Positions 17,336 to 25,858 of a stretch of DNA of 64,000 nt are shown in pieces (the stretch's first letter is position 1; every line of letters begins with the position of its first letter). The position numbers and the translations under genes were made by a program. The notes beneath the pieces were generated by a model. The model did not search any database and was not told the DNA's origin. It was given only the letters and a program-made list of their open reading frames with translations. Source of the DNA: Photobacterium lipolyticum (GTDB taxonomy: Bacteria > Pseudomonadota > Gammaproteobacteria > Enterobacterales > Vibrionaceae); assembly GCF_003026475.1 (NCBI RefSeq), contig NZ_PYMC01000002.1, forward strand, positions 62,001 to 126,000. Direction: 5' to 3'.

Positions 17336-17363
17336 AAAAAATGCAAAAGTAGTAGCCAAATAA

Positions 17364-18281
17364 TTATTTAATTAATTCAGCCTCTTGCTGTATTTTAGCT
17401 AACTTCTGCTGGAAAAAATCGAGCACAACACGTACTCGATGCGGTAGGTAGTAGCGACTGGAATAAAGCCCCCACATGCTAACATCCGTTGCGTATCGAC
17501 CATCGAACAACAGCTTTAAGCGACCAGACTTGAGATGTTCCAGACACATAACCGGAGGCACCCAGGCGACACCCTGCGAGTTAATGGCACCTGCAATACA
17601 AAGTTCAATACTTTCAGATTCAAACGGCCCGTTAACTTCGACACTATGTAGCTTGTCGTTATGCAGCCATAACCAGTTATCGCTTGGCTGAGCACCTTTC
17701 GCTGTAAGAAGACAGGGATACTGGGTGAGCTGTTTCGGATGAACGAGGTCGGGATTACTTGCGACAAAGTCCGGACTGGCGACAAAACTGCGTTTGATTG
17801 TGTTCAGCCGCTGGCCAACCATTGAGCTATCCGGGGGGCTATCATGACCAATAAAGAGAACCAGATCGGCCTGAACATCCATTGGATTTTGACGGCTTTG
17901 ATAAGAGATAAACTTCAGCCGTAAAGCAGGATAACGCTGACAAAGCAGGGGGAGCGCCTCGCTACAGGCATGACTGATAAAGTCCAGCGGGGCGGCAACT
18001 GTAACAAGACCTTGAGGCTGCGCCTGTAACTGGCCGACACTCATTTCCAGAGCTTCCACTTCTGCCAGAATTATTTTACTTCTCTCCAATAATTCAATAC
18101 CGGCATCGGTCAGTGACAGACTACGGGTCGTTCGCTCCAGCAAACGGGTCCCGAGGTGTTGTTCCAACTGGGCGATATGGCGACTTACTTTTGATACCGG
18201 AATACCTAAAGCACGGGCAGCTGCACTCTGGCTTTTATATTCAGCAACCGTGGTAAATAAAATGAGATCTTCCGTCTTCAT
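17364..18281 (-). CDS. LysR-family regulator upstream of rdhA
   Basis: A 305-residue LysR protein: winged helix-turn-helix at residues 1-60 (SQSAAARALGIPVSKVSRHI), a linker helix, and a two-lobed effector domain from about 90. It lies upstream of rdhA on the same strand with a 140-bp gap that holds palindromes. It is the obvious candidate to control the dehalogenase genes, perhaps in response to the organohalide; that is inference. The closest functional groups, such as YafC/DmlR-type regulators, act on many unrelated pathways. Confidence 0.85.
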   Translation of the reverse strand: MKTEDLILFTTVAEYKSQSAAARALGIPVSKVSRHIAQLEQHLGTRLLERTTRSLSLTDAGIELLERSKIILAEVEALEMSVGQLQAQPQGLVTVAAPLDFISHACSEALPLLCQRYPALRLKFISYQSRQNPMDVQADLVLFIGHDSPPDSSMVGQRLNTIKRSFVASPDFVASNPDLVHPKQLTQYPCLLTAKGAQPSDNWLWLHNDKLHSVEVNGPFESESIELCIAGAINSQGVAWVPPVMCLEHLKSGRLKLLFDGRYATDVSMWGLYSSRYYLPHRVRVVLDFFQQKLAKIQQEAELIK

Positions 18282-18685
18282 GGTAACTATCGTTATATGG
18301 CATATATAATATATCGACCATAATCATCAGTTCCCATAAATAATAATATGATCTCAAGCAGAATTTGTTTGATTTATATATAAAAGACCTCATGTGCAAG
18401 CTGATGCTCATTGAAAGTTCACACACAACATGTATCTCACAGCGCAGGATCAAATGATTAGGGTCTGTTATTACAATTCAAATATGATGTTTTCTGATTA
18501 TTTAATCCCCCAGCAGTTTGCTAGGGGGATTTATTTAAATATCTTTCTTGATATGGTTTTATTATTTGTCACTACCAATACTGTACATAGTCAATTTTGT
18601 CCATGTTATTCCCTTCATAATTTTCATAACTAAAACGGTTGAGATTACGTAATTTGTTTCAAGTGGTTTGCGTATAACTTCTTAA
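18282..18685. other. 404-bp gap upstream of the LysR gene
   Basis: AT-rich. Near 18300-18320 is a TATA-rich stretch (TATATAATATAT) that may serve the LysR promoter on the minus strand. A GC-rich hairpin lies at 18504-18531. I see no gene. Confidence 0.45.
18504..18531. terminator. Hairpin downstream of the SIS-CBS gene
   Basis: AATCCCCC (18504-18511) pairs with GGGGGATT (18524-18531). The stem is extended inward by AGCA/TGCT past one bulged base. Weak A/T tracts lie on both sides. It is likely the end of the minus-strand ydgJ-UPF0303-SIS transcript. Confidence 0.5.
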
Positions 18686-19633
18686 TTATTTCTTCAAAAT
18701 ACCGACCAATTGGCCTTGCTCACAAACCACTAACGATGAAATCTTTCTCTCCTCCATCAATTCCAATGCTGCATGGATTGATGTGTCAGGCGTGGTGGTA
18801 ACCGGTGATGGAGAGCAAATGCTAGAAGCATCTAAAGCAAAGATTTCTTTTTGATGCCTTTCTATCGCTCGGCGCAGGTCGCCATCGGTGATCATCCCCA
18901 CGATCTCCTGGCGCTCAACAGCCTCTTGATCTTCAACAACCAAAACCAGACCAAGTTGTCCTGTCGAAATGACACTGATCACCTCTACAAGTGGGGTTTG
19001 GCGACTCACAGTCGGAAGGTTCTCGGTGATCATGTCATCACTGACCCGCCCCAGTAAGCGACGGCCCAGACTGCCGCCCGGATGAAAACGGGCAAAATTT
19101 TCAGGCCTGAATTGTCTTGCTTGCATTAAAGTGACTGTCAGCGCATCGCCCATGACTAAGGTGGCAGTTGTCGATGTGGTTGGCGCTAACTGCAAAGGGC
19201 AAGCTTCCTGAGGAACAGCAATATTGAGATGACAGTGTGAATTTCTGGCTAGAGTCGATTCCGGTTTGCCTGTAATTGCGATGATCTGATTGCTGTTTTC
19301 TCGCAAAAAAGGAAGTAACTTCAGTACTTCATCTGTTTCGCCTGAATTGGAAATGGCGATAAATACATCTTCGGACTTCACCATTCCCAGGTCGCCGTGG
19401 AAAGCTTCGGCAGGATGCATAAAAAACCCAGGTGTACCGGTGCTAGCTAACGAGGCAGCTATTTTTTTTCCGATAATGCCGGACTTTCCCATTCCACACA
19501 CTATGGTTCGACCTTCTGTGGTAAGGATCATATCCACCGCTTGAGTAAAGTCGTCACCCAAATTATCAGCCATGGATTGAAGGCCATTGATCTCTGCTTG
19601 AATAACATCCTTTGCAGTGCCTAATAGGTTCAT
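18686..19633 (-). CDS. SIS-CBS sugar-phosphate isomerase (KdsD/GutQ-like, short C-terminus)
   Basis: A 315-residue protein. An SIS domain occupies about residues 30-170 (CGMGKSGIIGKKIAASLAST, then ISNSGETDEVLKLLPF), with HPGGSLGRRLLG linking to two CBS domains (about 205-315). The family converts ribulose-5-phosphate to arabinose-5-phosphate, for LPS or hexitol use. Here it ends at LVGILKK, about ten residues earlier than usual. It lies 3 bp after UPF0303 in a run downstream of ptsA, so it more likely serves the sugar island than LPS synthesis. Its substrate in this setting is unknown. Confidence 0.82.
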   Translation of the reverse strand: MNLLGTAKDVIQAEINGLQSMADNLGDDFTQAVDMILTTEGRTIVCGMGKSGIIGKKIAASLASTGTPGFFMHPAEAFHGDLGMVKSEDVFIAISNSGETDEVLKLLPFLRENSNQIIAITGKPESTLARNSHCHLNIAVPQEACPLQLAPTTSTTATLVMGDALTVTLMQARQFRPENFARFHPGGSLGRRLLGRVSDDMITENLPTVSRQTPLVEVISVISTGQLGLVLVVEDQEAVERQEIVGMITDGDLRRAIERHQKEIFALDASSICSPSPVTTTPDTSIHAALELMEERKISSLVVCEQGQLVGILKK

Positions 19634-19636
19634 GGC

Positions 19637-20119
19637 TTATTTCTCTTCTGATTTTTCGTCTTCGCTCAGAAAGCTTTCCAGAACATCAACAATAAGCTGA
19701 TGGTCTTCCGCCTGAGGAAGTCCTGATACACTGATAGCACCTACAATTCCAACATTACGAATCGACAGCGGGAAAGAGCCCCCATAAGGGGCATATTCTT
19801 TTGGATCGACGAAAGAGCGCTCTTCAATGGTTTTCTCTTTTGCTTTACATGCGTTGCCCATATACCAAGAACTGCACTGATAGCGGTGAACCACATTACG
19901 CTTGCGCCGGATCCACTCAGCATTATCTATGGTGGTACCCGGCATGGCATAAAAGAACAGACATTGGCCATTGAACGTAATATCAATCGCCACACTGGCA
20001 CCTCTTTTCTCAGCCAGGGTTTTGATGGAATAACCTAGTCCCCAGGCCCGCAGGTGACTGAAATGACCAAATTGCAGGCGCTGCTCTTGGGCAGCTATTT
20101 CATTGAGTATGTCGTTCAT
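19637..20119 (-). CDS. UPF0303 family protein (HbpS/GlcG-like fold)
   Basis: A 160-residue soluble protein with the UPF0303 features RGASVAIDI, PGTTIDNAEWIRRKRNVVHR (about 68-87), a serine/tyrosine-rich SSWYMG, and YGGSFPLSIRNVGIVGAISVSGLPQ. The family is related to heme-degrading/HbpS-like folds and often sits beside sugar oxidoreductases; its role is not established. It is 26 bp after the ydgJ-like gene and 3 bp before the SIS gene, clearly the same unit. Confidence 0.75.
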   Translation of the reverse strand: MNDILNEIAAQEQRLQFGHFSHLRAWGLGYSIKTLAEKRGASVAIDITFNGQCLFFYAMPGTTIDNAEWIRRKRNVVHRYQCSSWYMGNACKAKEKTIEERSFVDPKEYAPYGGSFPLSIRNVGIVGAISVSGLPQAEDHQLIVDVLESFLSEDEKSEEK

Positions 20120-20145
20120 AGCTTTCTCTCACTATTTAGAAAAGG

Positions 20146-21186
20146 TTATAAATGGATCCGGCGCCCTTGCTCATCACTTCGATAGGCAGCCTCAATAATA
20201 CGAATAACAGTTAATGCTTCTTCGGCACAGACAGGCAATGCAGAGCCGGTTCTGATGGCATCAGCAACTTGAAGGTAAAATTGCTCGTAGCCCCCATGGC
20301 AGGTCGGAATCGTTCCATAGCAGGGCACATCATCAAGAAGGAAGTCTATCCGGCCATATAACTCTGGCTTATCTATCCCCCATTCCGGACTTTTGGGGCC
20401 AATTCCCTGGCGCAGAAGCTCCTCTTGAGGATCCATGCCATGTTTGATGAAAGAACCCTTATCGCCAAAGATCTTGAAACGCGGCCCGGGGGTTGTGCTC
20501 AGGCAGTTACCATGCAGGATCACTTCTCGTGTCGGGTAGCTCAGGATGAGATGGAAATGGTCAACGGCCTGGGCTCCGGAACGTTGATTTCGCAAATGGG
20601 CATCGACAGAATCAGGCATGCCAAAAAGCTGCAAAACCTGATCTATCAGGTGCGATCCCAAATCGTACAGGATCCCCGAACCCGGCTCATTACGTTCTCG
20701 CCAGCGTTCCTGAACATGCGGGCGATAACGGTTGTAGTTGGAAATAAAGGTATGAACCTCACCCAATTTTCCTTCATCAATTAATTTTTTAACAGTGAAA
20801 AAGTCACCATCAAAACGTCGGCTCTGATAAACCGTCAGCAGTTTGTTCTGATCTTTTGCCAATCGAATCAGCGCTTCGCCTGAAGGGCTATTAATCACGA
20901 AGGGTTTTTCAACCACAACATGCTTTCCGGCCTTAAGCGCTGCCGCGGCCATGGCGTAATGCTGCTCGTTCGGGGTTGCTATGACGACAAGTTCTACCTC
21001 ACTTTCCGCCAATAGTTTTCCAAGGGTGTTGTAAACCTCAACCTGAGGTAATACCGCCCTAACCTTTTCTGAGTTGCTCGATAGAACGGCGGTTAAATCC
21101 AGTGCAGACACGGCTTGAATCACTGGCGTTTGAAAGCATCGGCCGGAGATGCCAAAACCGATGATGGCTGTTTTAATTGGGTTCAT
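20146..21186 (-). CDS. Gfo/Idh/MocA-family oxidoreductase, YdgJ-like
   Basis: A 346-residue NAD(P)-dependent oxidoreductase. The Rossmann motif AIIGFGISGR is at residues 6-15, the family signature VVEKPF at about 93-98, and a catalytic-type YDLGSHLIDQ at about 172-181. Length and sequence resemble E. coli YdgJ (346 residues). I chose the ATG at 21186; the upstream extension of the frame runs into a terminator. The family includes 1,5-anhydrofructose reductase, which makes 1,5-anhydromannitol. That is notable beside a pflD island, but the assignment is only suggestive. It lies after ptsA on the same strand, past a strong hairpin. Confidence 0.82.
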   Translation of the reverse strand: MNPIKTAIIGFGISGRCFQTPVIQAVSALDLTAVLSSNSEKVRAVLPQVEVYNTLGKLLAESEVELVVIATPNEQHYAMAAAALKAGKHVVVEKPFVINSPSGEALIRLAKDQNKLLTVYQSRRFDGDFFTVKKLIDEGKLGEVHTFISNYNRYRPHVQERWRERNEPGSGILYDLGSHLIDQVLQLFGMPDSVDAHLRNQRSGAQAVDHFHLILSYPTREVILHGNCLSTTPGPRFKIFGDKGSFIKHGMDPQEELLRQGIGPKSPEWGIDKPELYGRIDFLLDDVPCYGTIPTCHGGYEQFYLQVADAIRTGSALPVCAEEALTVIRIIEAAYRSDEQGRRIHL

Positions 21187-21267
21187 TCCATTCTCGATAC
21201 ATGTTGAGTTGAACACCGCGGTATGAGAACGAAACATTCTCACAGCATATAAACTTGGAAAGAAAAA

Positions 21268-21300
21268 GGCGGCATCTTTAGAGACAAACAAGATGCCGCC
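21268..21300 (-). terminator. Rho-independent terminator after ptsA
   Basis: An 11-bp perfect stem (GGCGGCATCTT and AAGATGCCGCC) has an 11-nt loop and is followed on the minus strand by TTTTTCTTTCC. It lies 17 bp after the ptsA stop, so the three genes downstream depend on readthrough or on their own promoter. Confidence 0.85.
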
Positions 21301-21316
21301 AGAGGGTAAAACGAAG

Positions 21317-23827
21317 TTACAGTTCCAGCTCAGCCTTGAGGATCTGCTCGACCTGCTCAACAGATTGGGCATTTAACAGATTCTGACGGAACTGTTCATG
21401 CATAATTCGACGAGCTAGTTTTGAGAAAATCTTCATGTGCTGATCACCGGCCGCATGCTTGTTCAACGTTAGCATGATGACAAATTGCGCTTCGTCATCA
21501 CCCCACAGGATAGGTTTCGCCAGTCTGGTCACACTGATAGTCGACTGCTCAATGTGCTCACTTTTGGTATGTGGAATAGCAAAACCAAAACCCAAACCGG
21601 TTGAGAACACATCTTCCCTTGCCCATAAATCGTCGGCCAGTTTGTTTTGATACCGGCAGCGACCAGCCAGGAACAGGTTGTCGGTCAGTGTTTTAATCAC
21701 TTCTTCTTTACTATTCAGATCCGCATCAAGGGTAATGCACTCTTTAGTGATTAATGGTGCGTCAGTCTGCTCCATACGGAATTGAGCCAGCAAGTGTTCC
21801 ACTTCTAACGTGGTTCGGCAGTTCATTGCTTTGTTAAGCAACTGACGGCATTGGCGGCTATCAAGCTTAGCGATACGTTCTTTCGTTGCCGGAATGCTTG
21901 GTGCACTCATACTAATTTCATCTAAGCCCAAACCAACCAGCAATGGCAGAACCGACCCTTTGGCCCCTAATTCACCACATAAACCAATCCACTTTCCATG
22001 ACGGTGAACTTCACGCACAACATGATCCAGAGTGCGTAGAAATGCTGGATTCAAGCTATTGTAGGTCTTTGTGACTTTGGCATTGTCACGATCGACTGCC
22101 ATGAGATATTGGGTCAGGTCATTTGAGCCGATAGAGAAGAAATCAATTTCTTCGCAGCACTGATCAATAATGAAGGCTATAGACGGCACTTCCAGCATAA
22201 TGCCGAATGAAATTTTTTCATCAAACGGGAGTTTTTCTTTGCGAAGTTCCTGACGGACTTCGGCTAATACATCTTTCACCCAGAGAATTTCTTCAACAGA
22301 TGAAATCATCGGGATCATGATTTTTAACGGGCCGTGGGCTGATGCACGTAAAATACTGCGTAGCTGGGTTTTGAATAGCTCGATAAACTCTTCGTAAATT
22401 CGTACTGCACGATAGCCCAGGAATGGATTGTTTTCCGCTGGGATCTTCAAGTAATCAACGGGCTTATCGCCACCGATATCGATGGTGCGTACGATAATCG
22501 GTTTGTCATTTGCCGCTTCAATCGCCTGGCAAAAAATATTGTAGAGTTCATCTTCATCCGGCGCACTGGTGCGGTCCATGTAGAGCATTTCGGTACGGAA
22601 AAGGCCAACACTTTCTGCACCATTATTGAATGCCGGTTTGGCCTCAATAGCGTGTGCGATATTGGCAGCAATTTCAATTTTTATACCATCAGCCGTCTGA
22701 CCTTGCTGCTCACGGAATTGGCTTTGTCGCACAGCAACGATATCTTTAACTCGTTGCTCTTCTTGATAGTAACGAGTGACTGGTTCATTAATTTCAGTCA
22801 CAACTAAACCAAGATCGCCATCAAGCAAGACTTCTGAATCGAGATAGGCCGTGACTGAATTTTCATCGATACCAACCAGGGTCGGAATACCAAATGAGCG
22901 AGCAAGAATAACCGTATGTGAAGTGCTGCCACCATGAGTCAGCATTAGCCCTTTCAACAGGCTTTTATCTAGCTCGAGAAACTGACTTGGTGTTAAATCA
23001 TCGGCCAGACAGATCGATGGCTCGGTAAGTGTGAGTTTATTATCAAAGTGATCTTCGCCGTAAACCGCTTGCAGTAACTGAAAACAGATATCACGAATAT
23101 CCAGTTCACGCTCGCGCAGATAGCTGCTGGAAGAGTTCTGAAGCTGTTCGCAGTAGTATTGAGCTGTTGCGATAATTGCATTGGCACAATTTTGTTTGTC
23201 TTCGCACAGGCTCTGTTCCAGTTTTGCACGAAACTCCTCATCGTTAATAATCGATAAGTGTGCTTCAATCACAGCCAGTTCTGTGCCGGCGCCAACTTTC
23301 TTTTGTAAGGTGAGTGAGGAAGTCACTTTTTCAAGGCCCTGAGCCAGCATAACTTGCTCTTCGTCATAACCGCATGCAGGAGGCAAACCGGTTAACGCAT
23401 CAAAGTTAATACTCCCCGCACGCAGCAACTTACCCTGGCCAAAACCTGCGCTAACAGGACGTCCGCGAACCAAACTAAGATCCAGATTGCTCAAGTTACG
23501 CGGAAGCGGTTCAAATTCACCATCATCACTCGCTACGGTTTCAAGTGCCTCATCACAATGAGGAAATTCCTCTTTAATAAACCTGGTTAGCCGCTCAAAT
23601 GCTGCTGCTTCATCTTCCCCCTCAATAGTGATTAAGCATTTATCACCAAGTAATGTATCGGTTCCAATGAGTGATAAAACACTTTTTGCGTTAGCTACCG
23701 CACCAGTACGCTCGTTTTGCCAATTAATCGTCGCTTTAAATTCATTACACAGAGCTTCTACATTACTTGCAGGACGAGCATGTACACCATTTGGCAGCTC
23801 GCAAGAAAAGGTCAGGGTCTTAGCCAT
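21317..23827 (-). CDS. ptsA: Multiphosphoryl transfer protein HPr-EI-EIIA (PtsA)
   Basis: This 836-residue fused PTS protein closely follows E. coli PtsA/FrwA (833). An HPr domain comes first, with phospho-His16 in NGVHARPAS. Enzyme I follows, with GGSTSHTVILARS (active His near 303), the PEP-binding LFRTEMLYMDR, and GSNDLTQYLMAVDRDN. An EIIA-Fru domain is last (GFGFAIPHTKSEH, His near 751). It takes phosphate from PEP and passes it to the EIIB/EIIC pair across the divergent promoter. A single dedicated relay suggests the pathway can run independently of the general PTS. Confidence 0.95.
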   Translation of the reverse strand: MAKTLTFSCELPNGVHARPASNVEALCNEFKATINWQNERTGAVANAKSVLSLIGTDTLLGDKCLITIEGEDEAAAFERLTRFIKEEFPHCDEALETVASDDGEFEPLPRNLSNLDLSLVRGRPVSAGFGQGKLLRAGSINFDALTGLPPACGYDEEQVMLAQGLEKVTSSLTLQKKVGAGTELAVIEAHLSIINDEEFRAKLEQSLCEDKQNCANAIIATAQYYCEQLQNSSSSYLRERELDIRDICFQLLQAVYGEDHFDNKLTLTEPSICLADDLTPSQFLELDKSLLKGLMLTHGGSTSHTVILARSFGIPTLVGIDENSVTAYLDSEVLLDGDLGLVVTEINEPVTRYYQEEQRVKDIVAVRQSQFREQQGQTADGIKIEIAANIAHAIEAKPAFNNGAESVGLFRTEMLYMDRTSAPDEDELYNIFCQAIEAANDKPIIVRTIDIGGDKPVDYLKIPAENNPFLGYRAVRIYEEFIELFKTQLRSILRASAHGPLKIMIPMISSVEEILWVKDVLAEVRQELRKEKLPFDEKISFGIMLEVPSIAFIIDQCCEEIDFFSIGSNDLTQYLMAVDRDNAKVTKTYNSLNPAFLRTLDHVVREVHRHGKWIGLCGELGAKGSVLPLLVGLGLDEISMSAPSIPATKERIAKLDSRQCRQLLNKAMNCRTTLEVEHLLAQFRMEQTDAPLITKECITLDADLNSKEEVIKTLTDNLFLAGRCRYQNKLADDLWAREDVFSTGLGFGFAIPHTKSEHIEQSTISVTRLAKPILWGDDEAQFVIMLTLNKHAAGDQHMKIFSKLARRIMHEQFRQNLLNAQSVEQVEQILKAELEL

Positions 23828-23966
23828 AGTTGTTGCCTCAGAAATTGTTCAATCCCACTGGATTTGAGTGAATACGTGATTTATTACAAAGAATAATGAT
23901 TGAAACAAAGAGTAACTATGGGACATTTCTACGAAACACTAGACAAATGTGACTACTTCTTTGCAA

Positions 23967-24123
23967 TGTGATCTCGCTCAAATTTGCTATAAAAAGCATC
24001 TCCTTTATAGATAAAGCATCATTTCAAAGCCACCACCTACAAATAAAACCTTGAAATTTAATGAATTAAAACTTAACCCGACAAAATGGTGCTTGTTTAT
24101 GGATTTTCGTGAGTCAGATCACC
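23967..24123 (+). promoter_or_regulatory. Two CRP-like sites in the ptsA/frwC divergent promoter region
   Basis: TGTGA-N6-TCAAA at 23967-23982 (within AATGTGATCTCGCTCAAATT) and CGTGA-N6-TCACC at 24108-24123 each match most of the CRP consensus TGTGA-N6-TCACA. They sit in the 467-bp gap (23828-24294) between ptsA (-) and frwC (+). Catabolite control of a PTS island is expected. No perfect FNR box was found in this gap. Confidence 0.5.
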
Positions 24124-24294
24124 CTTTCATCCAGATCTAACAATAATCCAGTAAATAGCATTTTTGTCTTCTCTTTATGAAGACTCATTTCTTCCACTAT
24201 TTAATACGAACCAACAAATCAACCACATCAATCATTAAAAAAATTAATTTGATCAAATAGTGAAGTTTGATCCTCTGTATCTAAGGAGAGCGTC

Positions 24295-25362
24295 ATGAAT
24301 GACCTCATAAATATTTTAAAAAATACCAGGCAGCACCTGATGACAGGTGTTTCACATATGATCCCGTTTGTTGTTGCCGGTGGCATATTGTTGGCGGCAT
24401 CTGTAATGCTCTATGGCGAAGGTGCCGTTCCTGAAGAAGGTACATGGCTTCATGACTTATTCTTTATCGGGGTAGCCGGCTTCCAACTTATGGTTCCCAT
24501 TCTAGCCGCTTATATTGGTTACTCGATTGCTGATCGCTCGGCATTAGCACCATCTGCCATTGCCGCTTTTATCGGCGCTAATATGTACAACACCGGCTTT
24601 TTCGGTGCCATCTTCGCCGGTCTGCTCGGCGGTATTGTTGTTTTCTACCTGAAGAAAATAAAAGTACCCGCGTTTGCACGCTCAGTTATGCCAATTTTCG
24701 TCATTCCGATTATTGGTACCTTTATTACCGCCGGCGCTATCGTCTGGGGGATCGGTGAGCCTATCGGTACTTTAACAGCAACGTTGACCGAGTTCCTGAA
24801 AGGAATGCAAGGCTCCAGTATTGTCGTACTAGCGATCATCATGGGTCTGATGATCTCCTTTGATATGGGCGGGCCGGTTAATAAAGTCGCCTATGCGTTC
24901 GTTATTCTTTCCGTAGGTGAAGGGCTTTACGATGTTGCGGGGATTAGTTCCGTTGCTGTCGCAGTTCCATCTGTCGGTATGGGCCTTGCCACCTTCCTCG
25001 GTAAAAAACTGTATGACGCCGACGAGCAGGAAGCTGGTCGAGCTTCCATTCTAATGGGTACGATGGGTATTACTGAAGGTGCAATTCCATTCGCGGCGGC
25101 AGATCCGCTACGCGTACTCCCTTCTATCATGATTGGTACTGCTACCGGTGCAGTTACTGCGGCTGTATTAGGTGTTAAAAGCTATGCCGCCTGGGGTGGT
25201 CTGATTGTATTGCCTGTCGTTGAAGGTCGATTCAGTTTCATTATCGCATTGGTTGTCGGCTCATTAGTCACGGCACTAATGGTTAACTTCCTTAAAGCAT
25301 TTCGTCCACAAGTAGTCGAAGAGAAAAAAAATGATGTCGATATAGATTTTGAAATCGGCTAA
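24295..25362 (+). CDS. frwC: PTS EIIC permease (FrwC-like)
   Basis: A 355-residue membrane permease of the fructose-type PTS, close in length to E. coli FrwC (359). It has about nine to ten hydrophobic segments, with conserved loops GGPVNKVAYAF (about 185-195) and MGITEGAIPFAAADP (about 258-272) that bind sugar. It begins an operon-like run frwC-frwB-pflD-pflC-SDR-fsaB. AAGGAGAG lies before the ATG. By analogy with E. coli, where PflD acts on 1,5-anhydromannitol-6-phosphate, the imported sugar is likely 1,5-anhydromannitol or a relative. Confidence 0.9.
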   Translation: MNDLINILKNTRQHLMTGVSHMIPFVVAGGILLAASVMLYGEGAVPEEGTWLHDLFFIGVAGFQLMVPILAAYIGYSIADRSALAPSAIAAFIGANMYNTGFFGAIFAGLLGGIVVFYLKKIKVPAFARSVMPIFVIPIIGTFITAGAIVWGIGEPIGTLTATLTEFLKGMQGSSIVVLAIIMGLMISFDMGGPVNKVAYAFVILSVGEGLYDVAGISSVAVAVPSVGMGLATFLGKKLYDADEQEAGRASILMGTMGITEGAIPFAAADPLRVLPSIMIGTATGAVTAAVLGVKSYAAWGGLIVLPVVEGRFSFIIALVVGSLVTALMVNFLKAFRPQVVEEKKNDVDIDFEIG

Positions 25363-25437
25363 CAGCTCAAATTCAGGCATATATTGCGCCTTTTAATCTG
25401 TATTAACTTTTTGTTTATTTAATTTATGGTGTCCAAA

Positions 25438-25755
25438 ATGAAAAAAATTATCGCAGTTACAGCTTGTCCGTCTGGCGTTGCTCACACTTACATGGCTGCA
25501 GAATCAATTTCTCAGGCAGCGAAAGGTAAAGGCTGGGAATGTAAAGTTGAAACTCAAGGCTCTATCGGTATCGAAAACGAATTAACTAATGCCGAAATAG
25601 AAGCGGCAGATCTTGTCATACTGACTAAAGATGTCGGGATCAAAAACGGAGAACGATTTGAAGGAAAAACTATCGTTCGTATCGGTGTCAGTGATGCTGT
25701 TAAACGATCCGACGCGGTCATGGCCAAGGTCGAAGCCTTCTTTAACAAACAATAA
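25438..25755 (+). CDS. frwB: PTS EIIB component (FrwB-like)
   Basis: A 105-residue cytoplasmic EIIB-Fru protein. The phosphorylated cysteine lies in AVTACPSGVAHTYMAAE (Cys near residue 9). I chose the ATG at 25438 because E. coli FrwB starts at the same point; an ATG four codons earlier is possible. It takes phosphate from PtsA and gives it to the sugar bound by FrwC. Confidence 0.9.
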   Translation: MKKIIAVTACPSGVAHTYMAAESISQAAKGKGWECKVETQGSIGIENELTNAEIEAADLVILTKDVGIKNGERFEGKTIVRIGVSDAVKRSDAVMAKVEAFFNKQ

Positions 25756-25788
25756 CCCCCCAGTATTGTAACCCTTTATTTTTAAGCT

Positions 25789-25809
25789 AAGCAGGGGCTC
25801 CCCCTGCTT
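25789..25809 (+). terminator. Intercistronic hairpin between frwB and pflD
   Basis: A 9-bp GC-rich stem (AAGCAGGGG and CCCCTGCTT) has a 3-nt loop. Only TCATCTCC follows, so it is more likely a partial terminator or processing site that sets different levels of transporter and enzyme mRNA. Confidence 0.55.
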
Positions 25810-25858
25810 TCATCTCCTCCGATATTTGTGGTTTAACCAGCAGGAGTCTAGAACGATT

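Noticed and set aside
17338..17360. TGGC...TTTTGCA on the minus strand upstream of rdhA as a sigma-54 promoter
   Set aside because: The spacing between GG and GC is 11 bases instead of 10, and the motif sits at the end of the LysR gene far from a matching leader.
20146..21372. Long form (408 aa) of the YdgJ-like protein
   Set aside because: The added 62 residues read through the ptsA terminator hairpin and the end of ptsA; the ATG at 21186 gives the family length.
24230..24262. FNR box before frwC (TTTGATCAAA region)
   Set aside because: The half sites are not separated by four bases in the TTGAT-N4-ATCAA pattern; only one half matches.
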